A stretch of DNA of 64,000 bases from Helicobacter sp. NHP19-003 (GTDB taxonomy: Bacteria > Campylobacterota > Campylobacteria > Campylobacterales > Helicobacteraceae). The position numbers and the translations under genes are program-made. This document shows, piece after piece, positions 1-9,429 of the stretch; position 1 is the first letter of the stretch, and each line of letters starts with the position of its first letter. The notes below the pieces were generated by a model. It did not search any database. It saw nothing but the letters and a program-made list of their open reading frames with translations, and was not told where the DNA came from. The stretch covers positions 1,240,001-1,304,000 of the forward strand of contig NZ_AP024814.1 of assembly GCF_019703305.1 (NCBI RefSeq), given 5' to 3'.

Positions 1-551
1 CTCACCAGCCCATAGAACACTTAAGCCACCTACGGGCTGTACCCCATTTTGAAGTTTATCGCCCCATGGATGCGCATGAAAATGTGCTCTGCTGGCAAGT
101 GGCCTTAAAGCGGGGTAAGAGTGCGGCCTTTGTGCTCTCAAGACAGGATTTAGAGGTGGCAAGTTGTGCCCGTTTAGAGCAGGTGCAAAGGGGGGGGTAT
201 GTGCTGTATAAAAGCACCAAAGAGGTGCAAATAAGTTTGCTTTCTAGTGGGAGCGAAGTTGTGCCATGCCTTAAAGCTGCGAGCCTTTTAGAAGAAGAGA
301 ACATCGGGGTGCAAGTGGTGAGTGTGCCTTGTTTTGATTTGTTGTTGCAACAAGAACAAGAGTATTTAAACACGCTCTTGGTGGGGGTGGTTTTGGCTGT
401 AGAGGCGAGTAGAGGGCTTGAGTGGTTTAAGTTTGCCGATGAAGTGCTGGGCATGCAAAGTTTTGGCAAGTCGGGCAAGGGGGCGGATTTATTCACATAT
501 TTTGGCTTTAGCCCTGAGAACATCGCAAGCAGGGCTAGGGCATTGCTGTGA
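1..551 (+). CDS. tkt: Transketolase, C-terminal part (5' end outside window)
   Basis: The reading frame is open from base 3 and ends with TGA at 549-551. It begins HQPIEHLSHLRAVPHFEVYR, which matches the pyrimidine-domain motif of transketolase, and continues with CWQVALKRGKSAAFVLSRQ and a typical C-terminal domain. The enzyme moves two-carbon units in the non-oxidative pentose phosphate pathway and needs thiamine diphosphate. The stop codon overlaps the start of the next gene by four bases, so the two are probably co-transcribed. In H. pylori tkt also precedes the AddB and FtsK genes. Only about 183 codons are visible. Confidence 0.95.
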   Translation, partial: HQPIEHLSHLRAVPHFEVYRPMDAHENVLCWQVALKRGKSAAFVLSRQDLEVASCARLEQVQRGGYVLYKSTKEVQISLLSSGSEVVPCLKAASLLEEENIGVQVVSVPCFDLLLQQEQEYLNTLLVGVVLAVEASRGLEWFKFADEVLGMQSFGKSGKGADLFTYFGFSPENIASRARALL

Positions 552-2845
552 AACAAGAGTGTCTGTATGTCTTTAGCCACCAAAGGGCGTGCAAGGCATT
601 TTTAGCCACACAGCCCGATGGCTTTTTGCCCCCCACACTGAGTGTAAAAGACTTTTACGCCCAAATTAGCTATGTCCCAAACCTCATCAAAATTCCCCAA
701 AGTGTGCGCCAGCTTCTCTTAGCCCACGCTATTGAAAAAGTCTTACACGAACTGCCCGAAAAGGATAAACCCTTATTGGTCTTTGAAAAAAGCTTTTTGG
801 GCTACTTAGAGGGGAGCAACTTTGTGGGGCGTTTCTTTAACGAGCTGGCTAAGTTTAATTTAGACATTTACCAAATCAAAAATAGAGACATTTACGGCGA
901 CTACACGCACCATTTAGAAGTTTTGGAGCGCATTTACGAGCATTACACCACACAGCTACAAGAGTTAGGCTTTTACGACCCCATTTTGCGTCTAAAGCCC
1001 GTAATCATCCCCGAAATCTTGCAAAAGTTTTCAAGGGTAGAGTTTTATTTGGGTGGCTCCTTGAGCCTTTATGAGCAAGAATTGCTCTTTGCCATCGGGG
1101 CGTTTGTACCGATTTTCCTGCATGCTAGTGTGGATCGTTACAACAAGGGGTTTTTAAATTTTCTAAATCTGGAGCTCAAAGAGGATCACAGCTATAAAAT
1201 TGACTTACAAGCTTTATCACGGCACGAAAACCCTATCCTAGAAACCACCCCCAAACCCCCCACAAAAAATATCCACATACACCACTTCAACACCCGACTA
1301 GAACAAGCCGCACTGGCTTTAGCCAGAGTGCAAGAGTGGCTAGAAGCGGGCTTAGAGCCTTCAAGGCTAGCCATCATCACTCCCGATTCGAGCCTCACGG
1401 CCCACTTACACCTCTTAGACACCAAGCGCAATTTAAACTTCGCTCACGGGCAAAATGTCAAGTGGGCTTATCAAAGTTACTTTGAAGCCTTGAAAAATTT
1501 AAAGCCAAGCAACACGCCCCCCCTAGAGGATTTAAACACACAGTGCTTAAGGTTAATGGAGCAGCTAAGTGCCCCCCAAGCCCTGCAAGACTTCCATCAA
1601 GAGTTTTACAGCGCACACTCTAAGGTGCAAGAGATTTTGTCTAGCTATGCCTTTGTTGATTGGATAGAGCTTTACACCCGTGCACTCAAAGAACAGAGAG
1701 TGGATGACACCATGGGCGGACAAGTCAAAGTCCTAGATGTGCTCGAGTGTCGGGGGCTGGAGTTTGATAAAGTGGTGATTTTAGACTTCACCGATCAGCT
1801 TGTGCCAAACTTGGCCGATCACGATCTTTTTCTAAACAGCAAAATCCGCGCACTTTTAAACATGCCCACGCTCAAGGACAAAAAAAACCTACAGAAGCAC
1901 TATTACTACCAAATCTTGCAAAACAGTCAAGAAGTGGACATAGCCTATCACAGCGCAAACAATGCCACCTACTCTAAAATGCTCTTAGAATTAGGGCTTG
2001 AGGGGCAGATTGTCAAAAACACTCTTTTGCTCTTTCCCCCCGAACACAAGCACGCCTACACTGAGGACACCTGCACCGCCAAAGTTCCGCAAAATTTTAA
2101 ATTCAGCGCCACGAGCCTGAACCACTTTGTCAGCTGTCCTAGGCGTTTTTATTTAAAATACCTACAAGGGCTAAACCCCCCTGCAAACAACAACGCCGAC
2201 ATGGGCTCACTCTTGCACGCCCTTTTAAAGACCCACTACGCACAACACCCCACAACCCCCATAACCGCCCCAATTTTATTAGACCTAGCCATGGCCACCC
2301 CCAAGTGGCAAGAGATGAGTGCCTTAGAAAAATTAGGCTTTGAGGTGGCGGTGGATAAAATGCAAAACTTCTTTACCCAAGAGGGCAAAAGATTGGCACA
2401 GGGGCAGGTGTGGGCGTGCGAAAGGGAGTTCGTGTTCTCTTTTGAGGGCTTTACTTTAAGGGGGTGGATTGACCGCATAGATGCGCTCAATGATGGCTCT
2501 TATGCGCTCATAGACTACAAATACAAGTCTTCTAAAGATTTAAAAACCGACACTCTAGAGAGCGTGGATGCATGCCAAGATTTTCAATTAAGCCTTTATG
2601 CCCTAGCAGCCATGCGAGAACTCGGCCATGCCCCTTTAGAAGTGTGCTTTTACAGCCTAAAAGATGGGGAGCTAAAATACGAGAGCCAAGAGGTCTTGCG
2701 CGCCAAACAAGAACGCTTAAGGGGGATTTTAAACGCCTTTAAACAGCCCATAGACTTTGCAAAGAACCCTAGCAAAAAAAATTGTCAGTATTGCGCCTAC
2801 CAAGACATTTGCGGAGTGGAGTATAAAGAGAGGAGGGAGCATTAA
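548..2845 (+). CDS. addB: AddB-like subunit of the AddAB helicase-nuclease
   Basis: A 765-residue protein starting at a GTG that overlaps the transketolase stop. The C-terminal third holds a RecB/AddB-type nuclease: a cysteine in SCPRRFYLKYL near residue 530, the PD-(D/E)xK core (GWIDRID, then LIDYKYKS near residue 655), and a terminal CQYCAYQDIC cluster near residue 745. Together the four cysteines fit the iron-sulphur nuclease fold of AddB. No clear Walker A motif is seen near the N-terminus, as I recall for Helicobacter AddB. It should pair with AddA, which is not in this window, to process double-strand breaks for RecA. Confidence 0.88.
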   Translation: MKQECLYVFSHQRACKAFLATQPDGFLPPTLSVKDFYAQISYVPNLIKIPQSVRQLLLAHAIEKVLHELPEKDKPLLVFEKSFLGYLEGSNFVGRFFNELAKFNLDIYQIKNRDIYGDYTHHLEVLERIYEHYTTQLQELGFYDPILRLKPVIIPEILQKFSRVEFYLGGSLSLYEQELLFAIGAFVPIFLHASVDRYNKGFLNFLNLELKEDHSYKIDLQALSRHENPILETTPKPPTKNIHIHHFNTRLEQAALALARVQEWLEAGLEPSRLAIITPDSSLTAHLHLLDTKRNLNFAHGQNVKWAYQSYFEALKNLKPSNTPPLEDLNTQCLRLMEQLSAPQALQDFHQEFYSAHSKVQEILSSYAFVDWIELYTRALKEQRVDDTMGGQVKVLDVLECRGLEFDKVVILDFTDQLVPNLADHDLFLNSKIRALLNMPTLKDKKNLQKHYYYQILQNSQEVDIAYHSANNATYSKMLLELGLEGQIVKNTLLLFPPEHKHAYTEDTCTAKVPQNFKFSATSLNHFVSCPRRFYLKYLQGLNPPANNNADMGSLLHALLKTHYAQHPTTPITAPILLDLAMATPKWQEMSALEKLGFEVAVDKMQNFFTQEGKRLAQGQVWACEREFVFSFEGFTLRGWIDRIDALNDGSYALIDYKYKSSKDLKTDTLESVDACQDFQLSLYALAAMRELGHAPLEVCFYSLKDGELKYESQEVLRAKQERLRGILNAFKQPIDFAKNPSKKNCQYCAYQDICGVEYKERREH

Positions 2846-4847
2846 ACTCGGGTTTTACGCCTTTTTAATCGGGCTTTTTTTAGCCACCTGCTTTGGAGAA
2901 AGCGGAAGTTTGGGGGTTTTAGGCGTGGGGATTGCCTCGTGGCACACCAATTATTTTGGGGCAATCGCCTACCTTGATCCAATTTATTTGTTCTTTGTGT
3001 GGCGGTGGGGGTGTTTAAAAAGTTTAAAGGGGCTAGAAGCTATTTTGGCGAGTTTAATCGGGTTTTTGGGCTTGCTTGTGGGGCAGGCATTGCTCTTTAA
3101 ACAAGGGCTTGTGGGCGCGATTTTACTCAGTTTAATCGCCAAGCCCATCGGCGCGCTCGGGGCGTGGCTTGTGGTTGTGGGGGCACTTCTCTATGCTTTT
3201 GGGGTGTTGTTTCCTAAAACCTTTGCGAGGGTGAAAGACAAGTTGTCCAACTTAGTACGCCTGGGCCTTGAGAAGGGCAAAGAGGGTGGCGAGGCTTTAT
3301 TGCGACTCTTGCAAGGGCTAAAAGCTCCCCAAAAAAGGGCGCATTTTATCCCAAGAGCGCATAAAATGCCCTCCACGCCTAAAACCAAAAACACCCCCTT
3401 TGACCCTAAAAACTTTGAGAGAGAACGCCCCAAAAGTTTTAAGATCAAGGTGAGCCACTATCAGGAAGCCCAAGAAGTGCAAGATTATGGTGTGCGCCTC
3501 GTGCCCAAAGAGCCAAAGTTAAAAGAGGTAAAACCCCAAGAGCCACAAGAGCAAGAGGTGCGCCTCGTGCCCAAAGAAAAGCCCCAAGAAGCGCAAGAAT
3601 CCCCACCTCCACAAGACCTCCACACCAAAGAGTCCAACACCCCAAGTTTGCATTTAGACCTGTCTGCCCATAAGGATTTACTAGAGCAACGCCACGCCTT
3701 GCAAAAGCCCAAACAAAATACCTTGCCTAGCCTAGAACTCTTAAACCCCCCAAAGCCCCAAACCCCTCAACCAGATAATTTGCAAGAGAAGGTCCACAAC
3801 CTCTTAAACAAACTCAAAATGTTTAAGATTGAGGGCAAGGTTGTCAACACCTGCGTAGGGCCGATGGTCACGACCTTTGAGTTTCGCCCTGCCGGGCATG
3901 TCAAGGTGAGCAAGGTGTTGGGTTTAGCTGATGACTTGGCGATGGCTCTTTGCGCGCAGTCCATCCGCATACAAGCCCCCATCAAGGGCAAGGATGTGAT
4001 GGGGATTGAAATCGCCAATGACAGCCTAGCCCCCATTAGCCTAAGAGAAATTCTAGAGAGCCAAACCTTTTTGCAAAGCACAGGTTTAAGCCTCGCCCTA
4101 GGCAAAAGTACCACGGGCGAGCCCTTTATCCTAGATTTAAAAGCCATGCCCCATTTGCTTATAGCCGGGAGCACGGGTAGCGGCAAGAGTGTGGCGATGC
4201 ACGCCTTGATTTTGTCCCTGCTTTACAAGCACAGCCCCCAAGATTTGCAATTTGTGATGATAGACCCCAAAAGGGTGGAATTTAGCCTATACGCCCACCT
4301 ACCCCATTTAAAAACCCCCATCATCACAGACCCGAGCGAGGCGCAAAGTGCCCTAGAGGATTTGGTGCACGAAATGGAGCAACGCTACGACCTCTTAAGT
4401 ACCAAAAGGGCAAAGAACATAGACAGCTACAACCAAAAATCCCCCCACCCACTGCCCTTTATCGTGGTGTTGGTAGACGAACTAGCGGATTTGATGCTCG
4501 CCGGGGGCAAGGACATAGAGACCCCGATCATCAGGCTCGCGCAAATGGGGCGGGCAAGCGGGTTGCACCTTGTCATCGCCACCCAACGCCCAAGCGTGGA
4601 CATTTTAACGGGACTGATTAAGGCGAATTTGCCCTGCAAGATGAGCTTTAAGGTCGGCTCTAAGGTGGATGCGAGGGTTGTTTTAGACACTGAAGGGGCG
4701 CAAAACCTCTTAGGCAGGGGGGACATGCTTTTAATTGCGCCGGGCAGCAGTGCGCCCATCAGGGTGCACGGGGCGTTTGTGAGCGAGGATGAAATTGAGC
4801 GTGTCGTGGATTTTATAGAAAGGCAAGGACATGCAAAACTTATATGA
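2757..4847 (+). CDS. ftsK: FtsK-family DNA translocase without a visible gamma domain
   Basis: Four N-terminal membrane segments, a proline- and glutamate-rich linker with repeated VRLVPKE motifs, then the RecA-like motor with Walker A (IAGSTGSGKS, about residue 468) and Walker B (VVLVDELADLM, about residue 568). It moves chromosomal DNA at the septum during division. The protein ends right after the motor, at VVDFIERQG; the winged-helix gamma domain that reads KOPS and contacts Xer is not visible. The start is uncertain. The ATG at 2757 overlaps addB by 89 bases, whereas a strong AGGAGG at 2831 precedes only an ATT in frame. The stop overlaps nnr. Confidence 0.88.
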   Translation: MQRTLAKKIVSIAPTKTFAEWSIKRGGSIKLGFYAFLIGLFLATCFGESGSLGVLGVGIASWHTNYFGAIAYLDPIYLFFVWRWGCLKSLKGLEAILASLIGFLGLLVGQALLFKQGLVGAILLSLIAKPIGALGAWLVVVGALLYAFGVLFPKTFARVKDKLSNLVRLGLEKGKEGGEALLRLLQGLKAPQKRAHFIPRAHKMPSTPKTKNTPFDPKNFERERPKSFKIKVSHYQEAQEVQDYGVRLVPKEPKLKEVKPQEPQEQEVRLVPKEKPQEAQESPPPQDLHTKESNTPSLHLDLSAHKDLLEQRHALQKPKQNTLPSLELLNPPKPQTPQPDNLQEKVHNLLNKLKMFKIEGKVVNTCVGPMVTTFEFRPAGHVKVSKVLGLADDLAMALCAQSIRIQAPIKGKDVMGIEIANDSLAPISLREILESQTFLQSTGLSLALGKSTTGEPFILDLKAMPHLLIAGSTGSGKSVAMHALILSLLYKHSPQDLQFVMIDPKRVEFSLYAHLPHLKTPIITDPSEAQSALEDLVHEMEQRYDLLSTKRAKNIDSYNQKSPHPLPFIVVLVDELADLMLAGGKDIETPIIRLAQMGRASGLHLVIATQRPSVDILTGLIKANLPCKMSFKVGSKVDARVVLDTEGAQNLLGRGDMLLIAPGSSAPIRVHGAFVSEDEIERVVDFIERQGHAKLI

Positions 4848-6222
4848 AAGCACCCAAGAATTAGACAACCGGGCGTGTGCGCTCTATGGGCTTGAGCCTA
4901 GTTTGCTGATGGAAAACGCGGCGGCAAGTTTGCGCCATGAAATCGTGCAGAGGGCAGGGGGCTTAAAAAAGGTCCTGATCGTGTGCGGGGGTGGGGACAA
5001 TGGGGGAGATGGCTACGCTTTAGCTCGGCATTTAAGCGACCTTGAAGTGCAAATTTTAAGCGTTAAAGAGCCTAAAAGCGCGCTGTGCCAAATCCAATAC
5101 CAACGGGCTTTAGCGTGCCATATAGAGGTCTTGCCGCGTTTCAAGCTGTGCCAAACCCCTGAGATTGTCATAGATTGTTTATTTGGCTCGGGGCTAAAGG
5201 GGACGCTAAGTCTAGAATTGCAAGATCTCATACACGCCCTAAATGCCCTACCTGCCTTAAAAATCGCCTGTGATGTACCAAGCGGGCTAGATTCTCAAGG
5301 CTTTATAGAAAGCATCGCCTTTAGGGCGGATGTGTGCGTGTCTATGGGGGCATTAAAAAGTGGGCTGTTTAGCGATTGTGCTAAGGACTTCGTGGGGGAG
5401 GTCGTGGTGGCTAATTTAGGCGTGGGGAGGGGCTTGTATGAAGCCGAGACTCCTCTTTTCTTGTTGGAAAAAAGCGATTTAGTCTTACCCCTGCGTTTCA
5501 AACAAAACACACATAAGGGCTACTTTGGGCATGTGGGCGTGGTGGTGGGTGCGCACAGTGGGGCAGGGTTTTTGAGCGCAAAAAGCGCGCTAGCCTTTGG
5601 CGCAGGGCTTGTGAGCGTGCTAGGCGCACCTGAGTTGCAACACACAAAGCCCCTAGAGATCATGTACGCTGCCACCATCCCCCAACAAATAACCGCGTTT
5701 GCGCTAGGCATGGGGCTAGAGGGTTTGCCTGAAAACTTAGAGAAAATGCTCGCACTTGCCCCCTGTGTGCTTGATGCCGGGGTGTTTTATGAAAGGGGGC
5801 TTGTGGAGGTGTTAGACAAGCCTTACCAAATGGTACTGACCCCACATCCTAAAGAGTTTTTAAGCCTGCTGAAGATGCTAGGCCATGAGGTGGATATGCT
5901 CGAGTTATTGCGCTTTAAACTTAAATGGGCGCACGCCTTTAGCCAAGCCTACCCGCACACAGTTTTGCTTTTAAAGGGCGCGAACCCCATCATCGCCTAC
6001 AGCGGACAAATTTATGTCAATCCCCTAGGCTCCAGTGCCCTTGCTAAGGCAGGCAGTGGGGACATTTTAAGCGGTATGGTGGCCGCCCTGTTGGCACAAG
6101 GTTATAGCCCCCTAGATGCTGCCCTGAACGCAAGTCTAGCCCACGCAATGGCAGGCAGCCTAAAGCCCCACACCTACGCCCTAACCCCCCAACAGCTCAT
6201 AGACAACCTAGCCACGCTCTAA
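4831..6222 (+). CDS. nnr: Bifunctional NAD(P)HX epimerase/dehydratase
   Basis: 463 residues with the YjeF N-terminal epimerase domain (motif CGGGDNGGDGYALARHL, about residue 52) fused to the ribokinase-like ADP-dependent dehydratase domain (KAGSGDILSGMVAA, about residue 410). It repairs hydrated NADH and NADPH. The ATG lies inside the end of ftsK, so the genes are translationally coupled. Its 3' end overlaps the convergent tlyA by 15 bases. Confidence 0.93.
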   Translation: MQNLYESTQELDNRACALYGLEPSLLMENAAASLRHEIVQRAGGLKKVLIVCGGGDNGGDGYALARHLSDLEVQILSVKEPKSALCQIQYQRALACHIEVLPRFKLCQTPEIVIDCLFGSGLKGTLSLELQDLIHALNALPALKIACDVPSGLDSQGFIESIAFRADVCVSMGALKSGLFSDCAKDFVGEVVVANLGVGRGLYEAETPLFLLEKSDLVLPLRFKQNTHKGYFGHVGVVVGAHSGAGFLSAKSALAFGAGLVSVLGAPELQHTKPLEIMYAATIPQQITAFALGMGLEGLPENLEKMLALAPCVLDAGVFYERGLVEVLDKPYQMVLTPHPKEFLSLLKMLGHEVDMLELLRFKLKWAHAFSQAYPHTVLLLKGANPIIAYSGQIYVNPLGSSALAKAGSGDILSGMVAALLAQGYSPLDAALNASLAHAMAGSLKPHTYALTPQQLIDNLATL

Positions 6223-6915
6223 GAGCACAAAAAACTCGCTGTTGCCCTCCTTGCCCTTGAGGGCGGACCGATCAACGCAGAGCACTTTTAAGCCCAAATT
6301 TTGTGCCAAAATTAAAAACTCTTGTAGGTTCTTATTGATGGCTTCTTGGTCCAGCACCACGCCCTTTTTGCTGCGCTTGACCCCCAAACCCACTTCAAAT
6401 TGCGGTTTAAAGAGCAGGAGAAGATTAGGACTTAAGGGGGCAAGGGTGGGTAAGAGCAGGCGCAAAGAGATAAAGCTCACATCGCACACCAACGAATCGT
6501 AAACTTGGCTAGGTTGAAACGCCCGAATGTCGCAAGATTCGTGTAGCTCTATTCTAGGGTTTTCTCTAAGCTCTTTGGCTAATTGCCCCCGCCCCACATC
6601 CACGCACACCACCCGAGCCGCCCCCTTTTCTAACAGCACCTGGGCAAACCCCCCTGTGCTTGAGCCGACATCTAAAACGATTTTATTTTGACAATCTAGG
6701 GGGTGTTGCTCTAAAAAGCCCCATAACTTCTCGCCTGCCCGCCCCACAAAGCGCTTGGGCTGTGGCTCTAGGTCTTGCAACTCTTTGACTAACTTGTCTG
6801 TAACCTGCAAACTCGGCTTTAGCCCTAGCCCAATTTGCCCCTTTAAAATCAAGCTCTTGGCATGCTCCCTGCTTGCAGCGACCCCTCGTTGCACTAAGAA
6901 TTGATCCAAGCGCAT
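6208..6915 (-). CDS. tlyA: TlyA-family 2'-O-ribose rRNA methyltransferase (haemolysin A)
   Basis: 235 residues. An S4 RNA-binding domain at the N-terminus (MRLDQFLVQRGVAASREHAK) is followed by an FtsJ-like methyltransferase with the SAM motif VLDVGSSTGGF and the DVSFIS motif. TlyA enzymes methylate ribosomal RNA and are often annotated as haemolysins. I chose the ATG at 6915 because a longer frame adds 35 residues not typical of the family, and this ATG abuts the stop of the upstream methyltransferase gene at 6917. Confidence 0.92.
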   Translation of the reverse strand: MRLDQFLVQRGVAASREHAKSLILKGQIGLGLKPSLQVTDKLVKELQDLEPQPKRFVGRAGEKLWGFLEQHPLDCQNKIVLDVGSSTGGFAQVLLEKGAARVVCVDVGRGQLAKELRENPRIELHESCDIRAFQPSQVYDSLVCDVSFISLRLLLPTLAPLSPNLLLLFKPQFEVGLGVKRSKKGVVLDQEAINKNLQEFLILAQNLGLKVLCVDRSALKGKEGNSEFFVLLERG

Positions 6916-6916
6916 T

Positions 6917-7912
6917 TTAGCCCCTAAGCAACACATGCAGGTATTCAGTGGTGTGTTCTTTGGTATTGGGGGTGCTAGCAAAACGGCTGTAAGCTTGGCT
7001 TTTAAGGCTGTAATTGCCATATTGGCTAAAAAGAGTCTTGATCTCCTCTAAACCCAACAAGCCCTCATCATTGTAGCTTAAGAACACAAAGCGGGCGCTG
7101 GTGTGTTTGAGGATATGCTCTAAACTTTGGTAAACCAAGTTCTTTTTACACCAAGCCGACTTTTCATACGCCCTTAAGCCTGTTTTACCCTTGGGGGTGA
7201 AGTCGTCATAAAGGGCAATGCTGTTTAAGATATGGTAATTTGCCCCGTATTCGCGTTGGTTGTAGGGGGGGTCTAGGTATAAAATGTCGGTTTTTAGCCG
7301 GGGGATTAACTCCTTAGCGTCTGTGTGGTAGGCGTGGTGGGGGTTTGGACTCAATTCTAGGGGAGCTGGGGTTAACAACAACTCCTGTTGTGCGCTCTTT
7401 TTGAGTTTTTTTAAAAATGCCCCATAGACACAGGCGGTGTTGGCGACTTTATCCGCCGCCTCGAGCAAAGAAGTGAGCAAGAAATAATGCTCGGCTAAAC
7501 TTGTCTCCCCCTGTGTGTGCCACTTGTCAATTTGGGTGCGCATGGCATCGATTTTTAGAGCATTGCTGTCGCTAAAGTATAAGCGCCCTTCCCCACCGCC
7601 TAAAGCGTAGTGTTGGTAGATTTTGCCCGCTAGTGGGGGCAAGTTATTGAGCGCATCGATGAGAGTTTGTGCCCGCTTGAGGGGTTTGGTGTTTTCAATG
7701 TAGTGTTTGGCAAGTACGAAACTATAAAACTCTTTATCGTTGCTCAACACCTGTTTGGCATGGTTTTTAAACAACCGCCCCACCGCTGCCGTGCCTGAGA
7801 AAAGGTCGGCAAAGATGCAATCGGCTAAATGGACCCCGCCGCCCCACAACACTTCTTGGATGCTGCCAAACAAAAAACTAGAAAGCTTGTATTTTGATCC
7901 TATATAGTTCAT
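6917..7912 (-). CDS. D12-class (Dam-like) adenine DNA methyltransferase, no partner nuclease nearby
   Basis: 331 residues with the three marks of D12 N6-adenine methyltransferases: NYIGSKYKL at the N-terminus, motif I (FADLFSGTAAVG) and motif IV (LYLDPPYNQREYG). It transfers a methyl group from SAM to adenine in a specific DNA site; the site cannot be read from the sequence. The flanking genes are housekeeping, and no restriction endonuclease adjoins it. It may be an orphan methyltransferase with an epigenetic role or the remnant of a restriction system. Confidence 0.85.
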   Translation of the reverse strand: MNYIGSKYKLSSFLFGSIQEVLWGGGVHLADCIFADLFSGTAAVGRLFKNHAKQVLSNDKEFYSFVLAKHYIENTKPLKRAQTLIDALNNLPPLAGKIYQHYALGGGEGRLYFSDSNALKIDAMRTQIDKWHTQGETSLAEHYFLLTSLLEAADKVANTACVYGAFLKKLKKSAQQELLLTPAPLELSPNPHHAYHTDAKELIPRLKTDILYLDPPYNQREYGANYHILNSIALYDDFTPKGKTGLRAYEKSAWCKKNLVYQSLEHILKHTSARFVFLSYNDEGLLGLEEIKTLFSQYGNYSLKSQAYSRFASTPNTKEHTTEYLHVLLRG

Positions 7913-7931
7913 GCCACGAGGATAGCATAAA

Positions 7932-8156
7932 CTAGGGTTTTTTGGGGGGGTTTAAGACCCTTGCAAAGTGCAGACAACATTGCGCCAAAATGAAGGGGGG
8001 CAAGGTGTAGCTCACATGCAAAATAGTGTCGATCTTGATGGGCTTAAAAAGCACCACACCCGCCCAAACGAGCGCACTCACACACGCCACGCCCATGAGG
8101 ACCATCGCTAACCCTTCAAGCCCCCTTGCGATCTTCTCTTTTATCTCTTGCACCAT
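7932..8156 (-). CDS. Small membrane protein of unknown function
   Basis: 74 residues with two hydrophobic segments, GLAMVLMGVACVSALVWAGV and a shorter one around TLPPFILAQCCLHF, and a basic C-terminus. I do not recognise a family. It is 19 bases upstream of the methyltransferase gene in the same direction and could be co-transcribed with it. Confidence 0.55.
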   Translation of the reverse strand: MVQEIKEKIARGLEGLAMVLMGVACVSALVWAGVVLFKPIKIDTILHVSYTLPPFILAQCCLHFARVLNPPKKP

Positions 8157-8180
8157 AGGAAACTATTTTAGTGCAAAAGA

Positions 8181-8723
8181 TTAAACAGCTTGAGGCTTCT
8201 TACACTCCAAATGCCCGCAAAAAATGCGTTTTCTGTGGGTGTCAAATTGTGGGCTAAATAAATCCTTGCTCTCTTGATTGTCCTTTGTGTGTATGCCTAC
8301 AAGGGGCAAGAGAGAATGGATTAAATCATCGCTCATAAGGGGTTTATGCAGGGCTTGCTCTATGAGTTTCACTTTATCGGGGTGTCTTTGTTTAAAAGTG
8401 TCGGTAACGAAAACCATAAAAGGGATTTCTACGCCATAGGCAGAGCATTTATGCCCGTAGGTGTTGCCACTTTGGAAAATGTCTTGGGCGTGATCGGAGA
8501 GATAAAAAATAATGGTGTCCTTGCCCTGAAAGAGTTTAAAAATCTCACCTAGCACATGGTCGGTGTAATGAATAGAATTGACATAATCCGCCACGATTTG
8601 CTTATCTTTATCGTTTTTGACTTTGAGATTTTTATCGTCAATGTCTTTGGGGGTGAATTTGGCATAAGATTTGGGGAAACGCTCGCTATAGAGCAAATGG
8701 CTGCCCATTAAATGGAACACCAT
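8181..8723 (-). pseudogene. Truncated sulfatase-fold phosphoethanolamine transferase (EptA-like)
   Basis: The visible 180 residues are the C-terminal half of an alkaline-phosphatase-superfamily transferase: VFHLMGSHLLYSERFPK, DTIIFYLSDHAQDIFQSGN and the YGVEIPFMVF segment are typical of enzymes that add phosphoethanolamine to lipid A. The membrane domain and the nucleophile region are missing. Upstream of 8723 the sequence switches to phage-like material. The gene was probably cut by insertion or deletion of mobile DNA and should be inactive. Confidence 0.75.
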
Positions 8724-8779
8724 GAGATTTTTAGCCCTTCTTTGCCAAAGAGTTTAAAGACCCTAAGACGGGCAAGGGC

Positions 8780-9421
8780 TTGATCAGTGTGGCAGAAGTT
8801 ACAGAAATTGCCAAAAGCCCATTTTGGCACTTCAAGCAATACAGCTTAGCAGAATACCCCAAGCTAGAGGATGCGCTTAAAGAGGGCAAGGTGATCTATG
8901 GCGCGTTAAAAAGCCCTAAGAGCCCTAAGGGTAAAACCCCTACAGACATCGAACCTAACCCCATATTTGGCGAGAACTTTGCCGAATTTGCGCTCAAGGG
9001 GGCAGAGGCGGTGAAAAAGCTCTTACAAGAGAAACGCGGACAAGTGGCGGGGGCGTTTTATCGGGAAGATTTGGAGTATATCACTCTAGCATGGGGAGAA
9101 GCAGGCACAGGTAAAAGTGATGGTTGGGGTTTAAGCAAGATTGCCAAATACCACCCCGAAGTTTTGGACAAACTAGAGGAGCTTATCCAAACTTTACCCA
9201 TTGTCAAAGAAACCCCTAACCGCTACCAATTAGAGAACGCAACCTACAAGGCGAGCATTAGAAAGGACTTTGAGAAAAAGCCGGGAAATTGGGTATTGAC
9301 GGCGTTTGAGAAGATGGAGAGTATCGCTAAGCGTAATACAGACTTGCCTAGCACCCAAGAGGGGGCTAAAAAGACTCCTTTAGCCGATACCAAAGACAAC
9401 AATACCACCCCCCCCGCTTAA
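8780..9421 (+). pseudogene. Decaying phage protein: first barnase-like (PBECR) nuclease domain
   Basis: About 120 residues match the phage barnase/EndoU/colicin E5-type nuclease domains: RGQVAGAFYREDLEYITLAWG, then GLSKIAKYHPEVLDKLEEL, and the closing NWVLTAFEK. Such domains sit at the end of phage head or giant effector proteins. The frame stops just after a run of eight C at 9408-9415. With seven C it would read on into a glycine/asparagine-rich linker and towards the next domain. The 5' part is missing, so this is a fragment. Confidence 0.65.
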
Positions 9422-9429
9422 AGGGCAAG

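Noticed and set aside
3445-3712. Minus-strand frames across the ftsK linker
   Set aside because: Arise from the repetitive proline/glutamate-rich linker; no start context.
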